64,000 bases of DNA. Source: Spirosoma foliorum (lineage in GTDB: Bacteria > Bacteroidota > Bacteroidia > Cytophagales > Spirosomataceae). The notes beneath the pieces were generated by a model. That model made no database searches. It was not told the DNA's origin and saw nothing but the letters and a program-made list of their open reading frames with translations. The first letter of the stretch is position 1. Every line of letters starts with the position of its first letter. Shown in pieces: positions 41,756-50,647 of the stretch. The translations under genes were made by a program, and so were the position numbers. Location of the stretch: NCBI RefSeq assembly GCF_014117325.1, contig NZ_CP059732.1:3795001-3859000 (forward strand). The letters run 5' to 3'.

Positions 41756-43447
41756 TTATACCGTTTGCCGATATACCGTTTTTTGCAACACCCAGGCAAT
41801 CCCCACCACCAATAGACAGCCAATAACATTCAGCCAGAGAAAAGCAGTCAGGTTCAGATACCAGCTCACAATAACGAGGAGTTCGCCGATAATCGTTGCC
41901 CAGAGTGTGGCCCGTCCGCCCACCGATTTGACGTAGAAAGCCACGACGAATACGCCCAGAATGACTCCGTAAAACAGCGATCCCAGAATATTGACGGCCT
42001 CAATCATACTACCTAACTGGTTGGCAAACTGAGCGACCACAATGCAGAAAATACCCCAGCCAATGGTTGCCCAACGAGAAGCCTGCAAATAGTGCTGATC
42101 GCTCCCCTCCTTCTTAATCAATCGCTTGTATACATCAATAACGGTGGTGGAAGCCAGCGAGTTGTAGGCCGAAGCAATTGACCCCATCGAAGCACTAAAA
42201 ATTACGGCAATCAGCAAGCCGATCAGTCCGTGTGGCAGGTAATCCAGCACAAAACGGAGGAACACGTAATTGACATCGTTGGTATCGGCTGCCGGATGAT
42301 TCTTTTTGATCAGCTTTTCAACATCGGCCTTCACTACTTTTAGGGCTTCGTCTGTTTCGCGAAGAATATTCCCTGCCGCGTCTTGCCCGGCTTCGTCGTC
42401 GGCCTTGAGGGCAACCTGCATATCAATGACAGCCCGTTGACGCTGTGTGGCCAGGTTCTGATGCTTAATTTCGGCCAGTTGATAGTCCTTTGCATACGGA
42501 CTCTTTTTAAGCAGATCGGTTTCCTGCTTGTTAAAAAACGTGGGCGATGGGTTGAACTGATAGAACACAAATACCAGTACTCCCACCAGCAAAATCAGAA
42601 ACTGCATGGGCACTTTCAGCAAGCCATTCATGAGCAATCCCAATCGGCTTTGCCCTATTGTTTCGCCCGTCAAATAACGCCCCACCTGCGACTGATCAGT
42701 ACCGAAGTAGGACAATTGCAGGAAGAACCCACCGATCAGACCAGACCAGAGGTTATAACGACTATTGGGATCAAATTTTAAATCGATCAGGTTCATCCGG
42801 CCAGCCTTACCTGCTACATGCAACGCATCGACAAAGCCAACGCCTTCGGGCAATAACTTTACGGTAAGATACCCAGCCAGTGCCATCGCAAAGGTCACGA
42901 TGGCCATTTGTTGCAGGTGTGTGTACGAGATCGCTTTTGTACCGCCCGTTACGGTATATACGAGCACGATACCGCCCATCAGCAGGTTTGTCCAGTAAAT
43001 ATTCCAACCCAAAATAGTCGACAGAATAATAGCTGGTGCATAAATCGAAAGGCCGGTCGACAGGCCGCGCTGAAGCAGGAACAAGCTAGCCGTCAACGTT
43101 CTAACCCGAATATCGAACCGATCTTCGAGGAATTCGTAGGCTGTAAAGATTTTCAGTCTGTGAAAAATCGGCACGAAGGTCACTGCTAAAACGACCATCG
43201 CCAGCGGAAGTCCGAAGTAAAACTGAACGAACCGCATTCCATCGGCAAAACCCTGCCCTGGCGCCGACAAAAAGGTGATCGCGCTAGCCTGGGTTGCCAT
43301 GACCGACAGTCCCACATGATACCAGGGCAACGAGTGACCCGCCAGCAGGTAATCGTCCATACTACGACTTCCCCGGCTCCGAACGATACCATATACGATA
43401 ATGCCCAGCAGCGTCAATCCTAAGACGCTCCAATCAAGAATACTCAT
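41756..43447 (-). CDS. sodium:solute symporter (SSS family)
   Basis: A 563-residue Na+-coupled transporter with about 13-14 membrane helices. Family blocks include the first helices (DYLLAGHSLPWYHVGLSVMATQASAITFLSAPGQGFADG) and GRYLTGETIGQSRLGLLMNGLLKVPMQFL. A large hydrophilic insert (about residues 300-395, rich in Lys, Asp and Gln) lies between two helices, longer than usual. Its start codon overlaps the stop of a 41-residue membrane ORF (ATGA), so the two are translationally coupled. The substrate is unknown, perhaps a sugar or sialic acid. Confidence 0.92.
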   Translation of the reverse strand: MSILDWSVLGLTLLGIIVYGIVRSRGSRSMDDYLLAGHSLPWYHVGLSVMATQASAITFLSAPGQGFADGMRFVQFYFGLPLAMVVLAVTFVPIFHRLKIFTAYEFLEDRFDIRVRTLTASLFLLQRGLSTGLSIYAPAIILSTILGWNIYWTNLLMGGIVLVYTVTGGTKAISYTHLQQMAIVTFAMALAGYLTVKLLPEGVGFVDALHVAGKAGRMNLIDLKFDPNSRYNLWSGLIGGFFLQLSYFGTDQSQVGRYLTGETIGQSRLGLLMNGLLKVPMQFLILLVGVLVFVFYQFNPSPTFFNKQETDLLKKSPYAKDYQLAEIKHQNLATQRQRAVIDMQVALKADDEAGQDAAGNILRETDEALKVVKADVEKLIKKNHPAADTNDVNYVFLRFVLDYLPHGLIGLLIAVIFSASMGSIASAYNSLASTTVIDVYKRLIKKEGSDQHYLQASRWATIGWGIFCIVVAQFANQLGSMIEAVNILGSLFYGVILGVFVVAFYVKSVGGRATLWATIIGELLVIVSWYLNLTAFLWLNVIGCLLVVGIAWVLQKTVYRQTV

Positions 43448-43569
43448 GATAGCCAGCGCATTAACACATAGAACAGGACAATTTCGGCAACCAGGCTACC
43501 AATAACGATAGCATATAATTGCGGCCACGAACGAACAAACGGTGGAAGATCGGTAGGGGTCTCAGGCAT
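43444..43569 (-). CDS. 41-residue single-helix membrane protein upstream of symporter
   Basis: A short frame starting MPETPTDLPPFVRSWPQLYA followed by a hydrophobic helix (IVIGSLVAEIVLFYVLM) and ending RWLS. Its TGA overlaps the symporter ATG (ATGA), the usual sign of translational coupling. The single helix and position suggest a small accessory subunit of the transporter; no family is recognised. Confidence 0.7.
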   Translation of the reverse strand: MPETPTDLPPFVRSWPQLYAIVIGSLVAEIVLFYVLMRWLS

Positions 43570-43735
43570 GTAGGAATGGGTTGTCTCACTATAACGGCGA
43601 AATTAGCTGAAATTGATGTATCGACTTCAATTATCACATGAATGATAACTCTATCGACTAATAAAACGCTTTTCCCCGTTCGTCTTACCTGATCAGAAAC
43701 CGTGCCATGCCAGTTAATCCCTTAAAATAAACAGC

Positions 43736-44644
43736 TCATTTCCCGATCCTGACGTGGTAGCTCGCATAGGGAATAAAGGTGATGGGTGTCGAGACATTTC
43801 GACCAATGACCAGAGGCACATAGGCTGCCAGGTCGAACGCATGGCGACGCCGGTCGAATCGTATACCGCCCGACAATATGCCCGCGAAATCAACTCCCCC
43901 GCTACCGAATAGCACAAAGTTTTCGCTAATAAACGAGAGTTTAGGACTGACCTTACGAACCAGTCCAAAAGACCCGACAACATTTCGGGACAATTCACCA
44001 TTCGACAAGCTCCAGCCCAGCCCGTAGCTTGTATTATTTTGCCGATCGCCAGTCGTAACGATCCCCTGTATATACCCAGCACCTTCCAGGGTTCCGGGAC
44101 CACTATTACCTAGTAATCCATTTAAACGAACCCCCAAATATTGGGCGCTTACGCCCAACCGAACCCGATCACTAACCGGTAGTGATAGCTTAGTCGAAAA
44201 ATTAAAAATAGCCGTTGGGATAAACGTAAAGAACGTAGTACCCACACTCCAATTGTCGGTAATACCATATTCAAACTGACTGAAATACACCAAATAATTC
44301 CGGTAGTAGAGTCTATTTTTCTCGGCAGAAAACGCGGTTGGTACCAACCGCATCGTTTGCGGAAATTGGTTGGGAAAGCCAGCGCCATCTGTCTGACTTC
44401 CCTCCTGTTCTATCCTGACAATCTGATCTGCTTTTAGTCGAACTTCGCCCAGTTCTTTGGTACGAATAACAGCCTCTACACTGTCCTGTTTGACAATTTG
44501 TCCACGAAGCCGGGTGCCATCTTTCAACAAAATCGAATAGGTTTGCCCGGTGGAAGTCGACTTGTTCGTCTTTTGGTAATAATCATCCTGTGCTGTTGCC
44601 AATAAGGGCAACAGCGCTAGTAAGAGCATGAATAGGTGTTTCAT
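43736..44644 (-). CDS. secreted barrel-like protein, tandem paralogue B
   Basis: A 302-residue exported protein. After the signal peptide (MKHLFMLLLALLPLLATAQ) comes an Sm/KOW-like small domain (YSILLKDGTRLRGQIVKQDSVEAVIRTKELGEVRLKADQIVRIE), then a beta-strand-rich part typical of an outer-membrane barrel (YGITDNWSVGTTFFTFIP, FGSGGVDFAGILSGGIRFDRRRHAFDLAAYVPL). It is clearly related to its upstream neighbour (44648-45799), three bases away on the same strand. Function unknown. Confidence 0.72.
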   Translation of the reverse strand: MKHLFMLLLALLPLLATAQDDYYQKTNKSTSTGQTYSILLKDGTRLRGQIVKQDSVEAVIRTKELGEVRLKADQIVRIEQEGSQTDGAGFPNQFPQTMRLVPTAFSAEKNRLYYRNYLVYFSQFEYGITDNWSVGTTFFTFIPTAIFNFSTKLSLPVSDRVRLGVSAQYLGVRLNGLLGNSGPGTLEGAGYIQGIVTTGDRQNNTSYGLGWSLSNGELSRNVVGSFGLVRKVSPKLSFISENFVLFGSGGVDFAGILSGGIRFDRRRHAFDLAAYVPLVIGRNVSTPITFIPYASYHVRIGK

Positions 44645-44647
44645 TCG

Positions 44648-45799
44648 TCAGGGTTTACCGATAATCAGATTATAAGCAAGATACGGATAGAAATAAGCCT
44701 GCGTTTTCGATCCGCCAGGATAGCTGGCGTAGTAATTATAATACGGCATAAGCGACGAAAATACACCAATATCAAACGCATGCCGCAAACGATCAAAGCG
44801 TAGCGCAATTGACAAATCGGCACTTTTACCGCCATAGAAAGGATTGGGGTAAAACGTGTTGTCGCTCAGGATGGTCAGGTTTCGCGAAATTTTGTGCATA
44901 ACCCCTGCCGTAATAAATGGAACTGTGTTGTTAGTGGTATAATCAGGATGTATAAGCAAACCATATCCTAAGGTCGCATTCCGCTGGCTGTCTCCAAAGG
45001 ATAGTAGTCCATGCAACGTTAACTGCTGGCTAATCGAGGAAAAATATCCTTTTTGTTTGGGCTGGTAGGTCGTGTTTATACCAAATCGGAACTGCTCCCC
45101 AATCGGAAAGCTTAGTTTAGACAAGAAGCGCACATTGGCTCCAAAAATCGTTTCTCGTGCAGTATTATCAGGTTGGAACTGGCCAAAAACGGGGTTGACA
45201 TTTAACCCAATACTCCAATTTTGAGTAATGCCATAATCTAGTTCATTGAGCACTAATAAGGTATTTCGGTAATAAAATCGTCCTTTTTCAGGATTAAATG
45301 CGGTTGGATTTACGAGTAAAAAGGGAGAAAATCGGTTGGCGTAAGCGGGTTTGCCCGATACAGTGAAGCCAGTATTATTTCCCGCAGTTCGTACGGTGTC
45401 AACTCGCAACAGCAACTCCGGCTCGAAGTAAGTCAGTTGTCCGTTACTCTTACGCACCGTAATCATTGTGTTATCGCGCCGAATAAAAGTACCGGGTAAT
45501 TGTGTGCCGTCTTTCAGGACAAAAACGGTAGAACCGACTGCCGAATTTTCGGATACCTGCGCAATGTGTCCTGCCGAAATACGGACGATCTGATCGGCCT
45601 CTACAAACGTCATGTCGCCGTTTCCTTTCCGGATTGAAATGACAGTAGAATCCTGACGAAGCACCTGACCCCGCACTACGGAGCCATCGCGCATGAGGAT
45701 GTACGAGTGCTTACGCTGGGTGTCTTCAGGAGAAATTTTGAATAATTGAGCCCGGACAACGAATGGGCATAGCAATAGGAAAAGCAGAACTGTTTTCAT
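44648..45799 (-). CDS. secreted barrel-like protein, tandem paralogue A
   Basis: A 383-residue exported protein, first of the tandem pair. It has two copies of the small strand domain (SYILMRDGSVVRGQVLRQDSTVISIRKGNGDMTFVEADQIVRI and VFVLKDGTQLPGTFIRRDNTMITVRKSNGQLTYFEPELLLRV) before the barrel-like region, where its sister has one. The barrel half shares YGITQNWSIG and LRFDRLRHAFDIGVFS with the sister. Duplication of the first domain is an interesting internal expansion. The phage-like island begins just upstream. Confidence 0.72.
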   Translation of the reverse strand: MKTVLLFLLLCPFVVRAQLFKISPEDTQRKHSYILMRDGSVVRGQVLRQDSTVISIRKGNGDMTFVEADQIVRISAGHIAQVSENSAVGSTVFVLKDGTQLPGTFIRRDNTMITVRKSNGQLTYFEPELLLRVDTVRTAGNNTGFTVSGKPAYANRFSPFLLVNPTAFNPEKGRFYYRNTLLVLNELDYGITQNWSIGLNVNPVFGQFQPDNTARETIFGANVRFLSKLSFPIGEQFRFGINTTYQPKQKGYFSSISQQLTLHGLLSFGDSQRNATLGYGLLIHPDYTTNNTVPFITAGVMHKISRNLTILSDNTFYPNPFYGGKSADLSIALRFDRLRHAFDIGVFSSLMPYYNYYASYPGGSKTQAYFYPYLAYNLIIGKP

Positions 45800-45902
45800 G
45801 GTTGAAAGGTATGGTTTGTCAAATAATGGATAGTACTTTTTGACAACATAACTCCATAGACCCTTTCTTAGTATAAAATGTCCGAATTTCTACAGGGAAA
45901 AT

Positions 45903-47279
45903 TTACATGTCTGTTTTACCAGTGTTTTCCCTCGTTTTTTTTCGTCGATTTTGGTATAACATGCTCACTTTGTCTACCTGCTCCTGATCAAATTGATCTT
46001 CGTAGTTGCGAGTCGTTTTAATGTCAGAGTGACCAAGAGCCTCCTGTCGAGTTTCCAAAGGAACCCCTCCCCTACGCATCATATCGGCGAATGAGTGTCT
46101 CATCACGTGGGGCGTCAGATGTTTATCAAGGCCAATTTTCAACCCTAACTGCGTGATCTGGTGACGCGCCCGTCCTTTGGCTTTTCGTAATTCAATATGT
46201 TTTTCGGCCGCCGGCAATTTATCCCAATTAGTGGGCAGATAGGGGAATAAAAACTCCTGGGGCTGTTTGGGCGAGCCATCGGCATGGACTCGGTAGGGTG
46301 CCATGATCTCGATAGCCTCCTCATCCAGGAGCACACTCATAGCACGCTTATTCTTGCCTGTGATGTATCGTAGTCGATGCTCCTCACCCTCGATGACGTA
46401 ATCTTTCATGCGCCAGATCACTGTATCGCCCAGCCGAGCCCCATGCGCCAGGTACATCATCATGGCCAGCGGTCGGGCATGTGCGGGGTTAGTTACGATA
46501 TGGCCGCCACCGCGTCTCTTTTTTGTGACCGCAGCACTAGCCAGTAGCTCAATGTCGTCGTCGCGTAAACGGGCAACTTTTTTGCGCTTAAAACCGAAAC
46601 TAATGCCCCGCATTGGGAAGGTATCAAACGAAATAAGGCCTGCATCTGCGGCTTTATTAAGCACATGTCGCAATTTGGAAAGATGAGTACTGACTGTATT
46701 CTCACCGTAGTTCTTACTGAGCCATTGCTTAAAATCAACTACATCATTCTTTGTGATATTACTCAGTAGCCAAAAGCGGGTGTCAAGCTGATCATCTGGC
46801 ACAGTATCGGCAACATGGCGGGTTTCCCTCAAATACCAGCGCAGAACCTTTAAGGTATCTAAATAACCGCCAGCCGTTTGAATTTTGCCCAGATCGTCTC
46901 CAGCTGCTTTAAACCGTTCAGCAATGTGGTGGGCGAAAAAGGATAACAAGTAGTTTGGTAAACCTCCTCGTTCAAGATAATCTCGTACCTCCGTGGCGGA
47001 ATAGGCTTGCTTGCGATTTTCGAAAAAAGCAACCGCATCCTCGGCCTGTTCATAAGCAACCTTGATACGTCTGTTATAATTACTATGACTATTGTTGGCT
47101 CTGCGAATCCAGTTTTCTAGTTGTGTGCTTCCCTTCTCATTGAAATGCTTTTCGGGCACAGCCATATTGAGCGCCCAATTTGCCACAACGCGATCTTTTG
47201 TAATCCGGATTCGAATTACGTGTTCGCCCTCCCGGTTTACTTCAGGCTTCAGTCGAACGGCCAACGTCACTCTGCCCAT
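45903..47279 (-). CDS. tyrosine-type site-specific integrase
   Basis: A 458-residue tyrosine recombinase. The N-terminal arm and SAM-like core-binding domain (about 110-230, with the NTVSTHLSKLRHVLNKAADAGL helix) lead to the catalytic domain: Arg in MYLAHGARLGDTVIWRMKD (near 280), HVMRHSFADMMRRGG (HxxR, near 393), LGHSDIKTTRNYEDQF with the likely nucleophile Tyr (near 425). All expected residues are present, so it is probably active. It is the outermost gene at the left edge, as usual for integrative elements, and lies 4 bp after the CI gene. Confidence 0.95.
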   Translation of the reverse strand: MGRVTLAVRLKPEVNREGEHVIRIRITKDRVVANWALNMAVPEKHFNEKGSTQLENWIRRANNSHSNYNRRIKVAYEQAEDAVAFFENRKQAYSATEVRDYLERGGLPNYLLSFFAHHIAERFKAAGDDLGKIQTAGGYLDTLKVLRWYLRETRHVADTVPDDQLDTRFWLLSNITKNDVVDFKQWLSKNYGENTVSTHLSKLRHVLNKAADAGLISFDTFPMRGISFGFKRKKVARLRDDDIELLASAAVTKKRRGGGHIVTNPAHARPLAMMMYLAHGARLGDTVIWRMKDYVIEGEEHRLRYITGKNKRAMSVLLDEEAIEIMAPYRVHADGSPKQPQEFLFPYLPTNWDKLPAAEKHIELRKAKGRARHQITQLGLKIGLDKHLTPHVMRHSFADMMRRGGVPLETRQEALGHSDIKTTRNYEDQFDQEQVDKVSMLYQNRRKKTRENTGKTDM

Positions 47280-47282
47280 ACA

Positions 47283-48338
47283 CTATCGAACTGGATTATT
47301 CACTGATGATTCTATATACCAGACATGCCGAATCGAATCCACTCGGATAATAAAAGGCCCCGGAGGTGGATTATCTGAGTGTAACTGTATTTCCTTATCG
47401 CGCTCCAGGGTGTTTTCTTTGACTCGCTTTATAACAAAATCATCATCATACTGTACAGCCCAGACGCCAGGCTTTAAGCGATATAGTTTTTCTAAATCAA
47501 CCTCCCAGTGGTTGCGGGCGATTCGGTTACCAACATAGTAACCCAACACTCTAGCCCGGCTTCGAAGCTGAGGCTCCATACTGTCCCCATCAACTTCAAT
47601 TATCCACCAGTCCTTGGTGGGCCGAAAAGGGTTTGGTTCATAGTCAGCCAGGACAGCGCGCATAATGCGGACTGTCTCCAGCGGCTCCTCCCAAAAAGCG
47701 GGTGTCGGAATACCAGCGCGGGCGGACCTGGGAACAAAAGGCAGATGCATAATCGGTTCTGCCGAAAAGTTACCAATATGACGAAGGGGTTGAACGAGCT
47801 CAACATTTGGATCGAGCGGCCCAAATACTTCCTCTTCGGTCAGATCAGGGTCATCCAACAATTTCCGTACTGCCCTCAGGATTGAAATACGAGTTTGAAC
47901 CTTTAGGCTTGCGGAATTGAAATAGTCGGTGATCGATCCTTTCGTTACGCCCAACTCATCACCCAGCTGCTTTTGGGTAAATATAGATTTATGCCGTTCC
48001 ATGAAGGTGCGAAAGTGCTCCCCCTCTTTTTCGGGTTCAAAGCTGAGAGGTTTCCATCCGATCGGATGGTACATAGGCTCCTCACCCGTAGCTAACCACT
48101 CAAATCGGGCACGACTGGCCGCTTCTATGGCGCGCAACTGCTTTACTGAAACCTCAGCCTTGCCATTTAATATGTTGGAAACAGCAGCAGGCTGGAGTTC
48201 AGCTTTGTGTGCTAACTCCCCTTGTCGATCGTTAAAGCGCTCCAGGATGACCTCCTTGATACGCTTACGGATACCTTCCTGATCGTCTGGGCGCGGTATT
48301 CTGGCCATAAGTCTCGTATGGTAGTCAGGCGTTTTCAT
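47283..48338 (-). CDS. CI/LexA-like phage repressor with two HTH-type segments
   Basis: A 351-residue repressor: N-terminal HTH (QGELAHKAELQPAAVSNILNGKAEVSVKQLRAIE), a second HTH-like segment (TQKQLGDELGVTKGSITDYFN) and a C-terminal S24 peptidase/LexA domain with catalytic Ser in VDGDSMEPQL (near 251) and Lys in DDFVIKRVK (near 300). A likely self-cleavage site lies in SARAGIPTPA. Such repressors keep prophages silent and are cleaved upon SOS induction. It is divergent from the early rightward genes, with operators in 48339-48464. Confidence 0.9.
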   Translation of the reverse strand: MKTPDYHTRLMARIPRPDDQEGIRKRIKEVILERFNDRQGELAHKAELQPAAVSNILNGKAEVSVKQLRAIEAASRARFEWLATGEEPMYHPIGWKPLSFEPEKEGEHFRTFMERHKSIFTQKQLGDELGVTKGSITDYFNSASLKVQTRISILRAVRKLLDDPDLTEEEVFGPLDPNVELVQPLRHIGNFSAEPIMHLPFVPRSARAGIPTPAFWEEPLETVRIMRAVLADYEPNPFRPTKDWWIIEVDGDSMEPQLRSRARVLGYYVGNRIARNHWEVDLEKLYRLKPGVWAVQYDDDFVIKRVKENTLERDKEIQLHSDNPPPGPFIIRVDSIRHVWYIESSVNNPVR

Positions 48339-48464
48339 AGAAAGGCTTATATTTTTGTGTTTTTTGTTGTAAATAAGCCTTACTATAATTAGGTTTGTTA
48401 CAAATTATTACAAACGGCTTATACGCTATTTGTAAGGTCTAATAACAACGAAAATAACAAAACT
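48339..48464. promoter_or_regulatory. divergent early control region with candidate repressor operators
   Basis: Between the repressor and the first rightward gene there are several related words: an AGGCTTAT/ATAAGCCT inverted pair, GTTTGT...ACAAAC (about 48390-48415), and the 33-bp element 48430-48462, which recurs inverted at 49147-49179 with 30 of 33 identities. These fit operators bound by the CI-like protein. Exact promoters could not be fixed. Confidence 0.6.
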
Positions 48465-48743
48465 ATGGGACGAAACAAGCAGGAGCTAACCGGCACCCAG
48501 AAAGATCCAGTAGAGTTTCCTAAAAAGGTGGCGATCATTAAGCGAATAGGTGCCCGAAAATTGGCGACCTATGGCTTTCTTTCTCACGAAAGCATACATA
48601 ACTATTGTCGTTTGGATCGAGGGGGCGAACGACTGGAAGAACTCGTCGATAAAAGTATAAAGGCGCATCAGGAACACATTCAGGTGGCCGACAAAGTGAG
48701 TCTGGAGCGAAGTCGTAAAATATTAGCCGACGCACAAGTATGA
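48465..48743 (+). CDS. Cro-position small protein
   Basis: A 92-residue basic protein with no recognised family. The central part (LATYGFLSHESIHNYCRL) could be a helix-turn-helix. Position directly opposite the CI gene is where Cro-type antirepressors are normally found. It overlaps the next gene by 4 bp (ATGA). Confidence 0.6.
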   Translation: MGRNKQELTGTQKDPVEFPKKVAIIKRIGARKLATYGFLSHESIHNYCRLDRGGERLEELVDKSIKAHQEHIQVADKVSLERSRKILADAQV

Positions 48744-49051
48744 CCAAAGTGCCTTCCTATGAGGATTTTGCCGATGCTCTTAAGCGACTTGAAGTACTGG
48801 AGCGGGAAAATGAATATTTGCGAACAGTGGTAACCGACCTGCAATGGTTAACGGTTGCCCAGGTTGCCAAGGCCTGTCGTTGCTCCCAGCGCACGGTAAC
48901 CCGCCTAATTGATTCCAATAAGCTGGTTAATCGAAAAGAGGGCAGCAAATCCCTGTGTAATATTTCTTCTGTACGGTCCTACTTATTAGGAAAAAAAGTT
49001 GATGAACAGGAAATCAACTACCGGCTTATGGGAGCCTGTTTACATCGATAA
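48740..49051 (+). CDS. excisionase-like/MerR-type HTH DNA-binding protein
   Basis: A 103-residue protein with a coiled-coil lead (EDFADALKRLEVLERENEYLRTVVTDL) and an HTH of the excisionase/HTH_17 type (LTVAQVAKACRCSQRTVTRLIDSNKLVNRKEGSKSLCNISSVRSYL). Such proteins bend DNA at attachment sites to favour excision or act as early regulators. It overlaps the preceding gene by 4 bp, so both are translated together. Confidence 0.8.
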   Translation: MTKVPSYEDFADALKRLEVLERENEYLRTVVTDLQWLTVAQVAKACRCSQRTVTRLIDSNKLVNRKEGSKSLCNISSVRSYLLGKKVDEQEINYRLMGACLHR

Positions 49052-49068
49052 TCCTTATTCAACAAGAA

Positions 49069-49100
49069 AAAACCGGACCAGCAAGTGCCAGATCCGGTTT
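49069..49100. terminator. hairpin after the early operon
   Basis: Stem AAACCGGA (49070-49077) with TCCGGTTT (49093-49100) around a 15-base loop. The longer T-run is on the minus strand, so direction is uncertain. It ends the 48465-49051 operon. Confidence 0.5.
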
Positions 49101-49146
49101 AAATGTTGTCAAACAAGGTCATAAGACAACGATAAACAAATTATTT

Positions 49147-49179
49147 TTTTGTTCTTTTCGTTGTTTTTAAACCTTACAA
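49147..49179 (-). promoter_or_regulatory. inverted copy of the early operator element
   Basis: The reverse complement of these 33 bases matches 48430-48462 at 30 of 33 positions (core TTGTAAGGT...AACAACGAAAA). It lies 43 bp before the gene at 49222. The pair in opposite orientation suggests one DNA-binding protein controlling both transcription units. Confidence 0.6.
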
Positions 49180-49221
49180 TACCTTATTTTACAACATAAT
49201 CTAAAAGATAAGAACAAAGAT

Positions 49222-49635
49222 ATGAAAATGGCGCTCACCCCTACAAATGCCCGATTGGACAATCAGGCGCGGTTTGCAATAGCGCAGACTATACTGCAAC
49301 GCCTTGAAAAGCCGCTGACGCTGGCCGACATCGATTTTGCCGACGGCACAGGACCCTTAGACGAACTCGTCGGCAGGCACGGCGGAGGCCACTGCAGCAG
49401 CTATGAATTCTACGACGACAGCATTTCCTACGGTGCCAAACGGCACATTTTCTATCGGATCGAGACGGAAGTCTATACCGGCGGGTGGGAAAACGATTGC
49501 GGTGTGGCGGTCGCTGTGACGGCAAAGCATAAAGAGATCGTATCGGTACCCGTTCATTCTGGCATGACGCTCGATATGGTAGCAAGATTACTAGCAATGG
49601 AGATTCGGGGGATTGACCAAAACCGTTTCGCCTGA
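49222..49635 (+). CDS. uncharacterised phage-type protein
   Basis: A 137-residue soluble protein of no recognised family. It has a Gly/His-rich turn (VGRHGGGHCSSYEFYDD) and several aromatic positions. First gene after the second operator; overlaps the next gene by one base. Likely an early-expressed accessory protein. Confidence 0.62.
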   Translation: MKMALTPTNARLDNQARFAIAQTILQRLEKPLTLADIDFADGTGPLDELVGRHGGGHCSSYEFYDDSISYGAKRHIFYRIETEVYTGGWENDCGVAVAVTAKHKEIVSVPVHSGMTLDMVARLLAMEIRGIDQNRFA

Positions 49636-49883
49636 TGGAAACCGTCAAACTTAGCCTGGCCATTGTGGGCTCCCTATTCCTGCTTGGCCTTCTGGCCTTT
49701 GTGATCTGTTTTGGCCCCAGCACGTACCGATTCTTACGCGACGATCCGGACTTTCGGGTCTATCTGCACGCAAAATTCCAGCGCATTCTTCGACGCCTGC
49801 CCACCTGGCAAGAAGTGCTGATTATGGCGGTGATTTACGCACTTGGCTATCTGGCCTTTCACTTTATAAACGCTTCGTACTGA
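49635..49883 (+). CDS. small membrane protein, uncharacterised
   Basis: An 82-residue protein with two hydrophobic helices (about 6-29, LAIVGSLFLLGLLAFVICFG, and 60-77, VLIMAVIYALGYLAFHF). It overlaps both neighbours by one base, consistent with co-translation. Role unknown. Confidence 0.6.
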   Translation: METVKLSLAIVGSLFLLGLLAFVICFGPSTYRFLRDDPDFRVYLHAKFQRILRRLPTWQEVLIMAVIYALGYLAFHFINASY

Positions 49884-50398
49884 TGAGCCAGCCAGCTATC
49901 CCCAAAATCATACGCACCTGTGCCCACTGGCTGACAGCGGAGCTATTCGACGAATTTTCGCTGAGTGAGCCCGCCCAGATGGAGCCCCATTTTCGCGGTT
50001 GGCTACTGGGTTTCTACCTGGTTAATAAGCAGCTTCACCAGAACGTACGGCCAACCACAATGATACGCCTGGTTAGTCAGGAAGCCGAGCGTTATTACTA
50101 CACGCATCTGCATCAGAAACATCATCTATTGGAGGATAAAGCCTGGTTTTGTTTTATGCTCTCTAAGGCGATGCTGATGGTTGCCGGACACTACCCGAAG
50201 AAGCCCGTGACTAATTCACCTCGGCCTGCCAGTGATAACCCGGTCGATTTTCTGACGGTCGAATCCCTCCACGCGGGCCATTACGTCGCCTTAACCGGCG
50301 CTATACGGGCCATGACCTGGAGCACTGGCCAGAAAGACCGCGGCTACTGTGATCAGGACGATTTCGTTTCGCTTTCCCTACCCTTAATCCTGAATTAG
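49883..50398 (+). CDS. uncharacterised phage-type protein
   Basis: A 171-residue soluble protein without recognised motifs; it is rich in Trp, His and Tyr near the N-terminus (CAHWLTAELFDEFSL, RGWLLGFYLVNKQLHQN). It starts on the last base of the previous stop codon, so it belongs to the same operon. Confidence 0.6.
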   Translation: MSQPAIPKIIRTCAHWLTAELFDEFSLSEPAQMEPHFRGWLLGFYLVNKQLHQNVRPTTMIRLVSQEAERYYYTHLHQKHHLLEDKAWFCFMLSKAMLMVAGHYPKKPVTNSPRPASDNPVDFLTVESLHAGHYVALTGAIRAMTWSTGQKDRGYCDQDDFVSLSLPLILN

Positions 50399-50400
50399 CC

Positions 50401-50526
50401 ATGTCTGGAAAGCCCACATTTTCTCAGCTGGACTGGATCCTGATGGCTATGGCGCTGGGTCTGGCGCTCTACTCCGTTGGCCGGTTTCTAGCCTACTATT
50501 CTCACTACGTTGGCCATGTCCCATAG
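50401..50526 (+). CDS. 41-residue membrane peptide
   Basis: A short frame directly downstream of the preceding stop (MSGKPTFSQLDWILMAMALG, one membrane helix). It overlaps the next tiny frame by 11 bases. Co-directional spacing supports real translation; function unknown. Confidence 0.5.
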   Translation: MSGKPTFSQLDWILMAMALGLALYSVGRFLAYYSHYVGHVP

Positions 50527-50635
50527 ACGCCCTGAGCCTATCATCTGGCCTGTTTTTGTCCTGTTTGCCCTGGGTGCGCTGGCTATTGCTATTGACCCCT
50601 ATTGCCTCCAGTTGCTGGCTTTCTTTCACAAGTAA
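50516..50635 (+). CDS. 39-residue membrane peptide
   Basis: A short frame (MSHRRPEPIIWPVFVLFALG, one hydrophobic helix and a C-terminal Lys) starting inside the previous one and ending 12 bases before the replication-type gene. Function unknown. Confidence 0.5.
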   Translation: MSHRRPEPIIWPVFVLFALGALAIAIDPYCLQLLAFFHK

Positions 50636-50647
50636 CTAAGCAAAACC

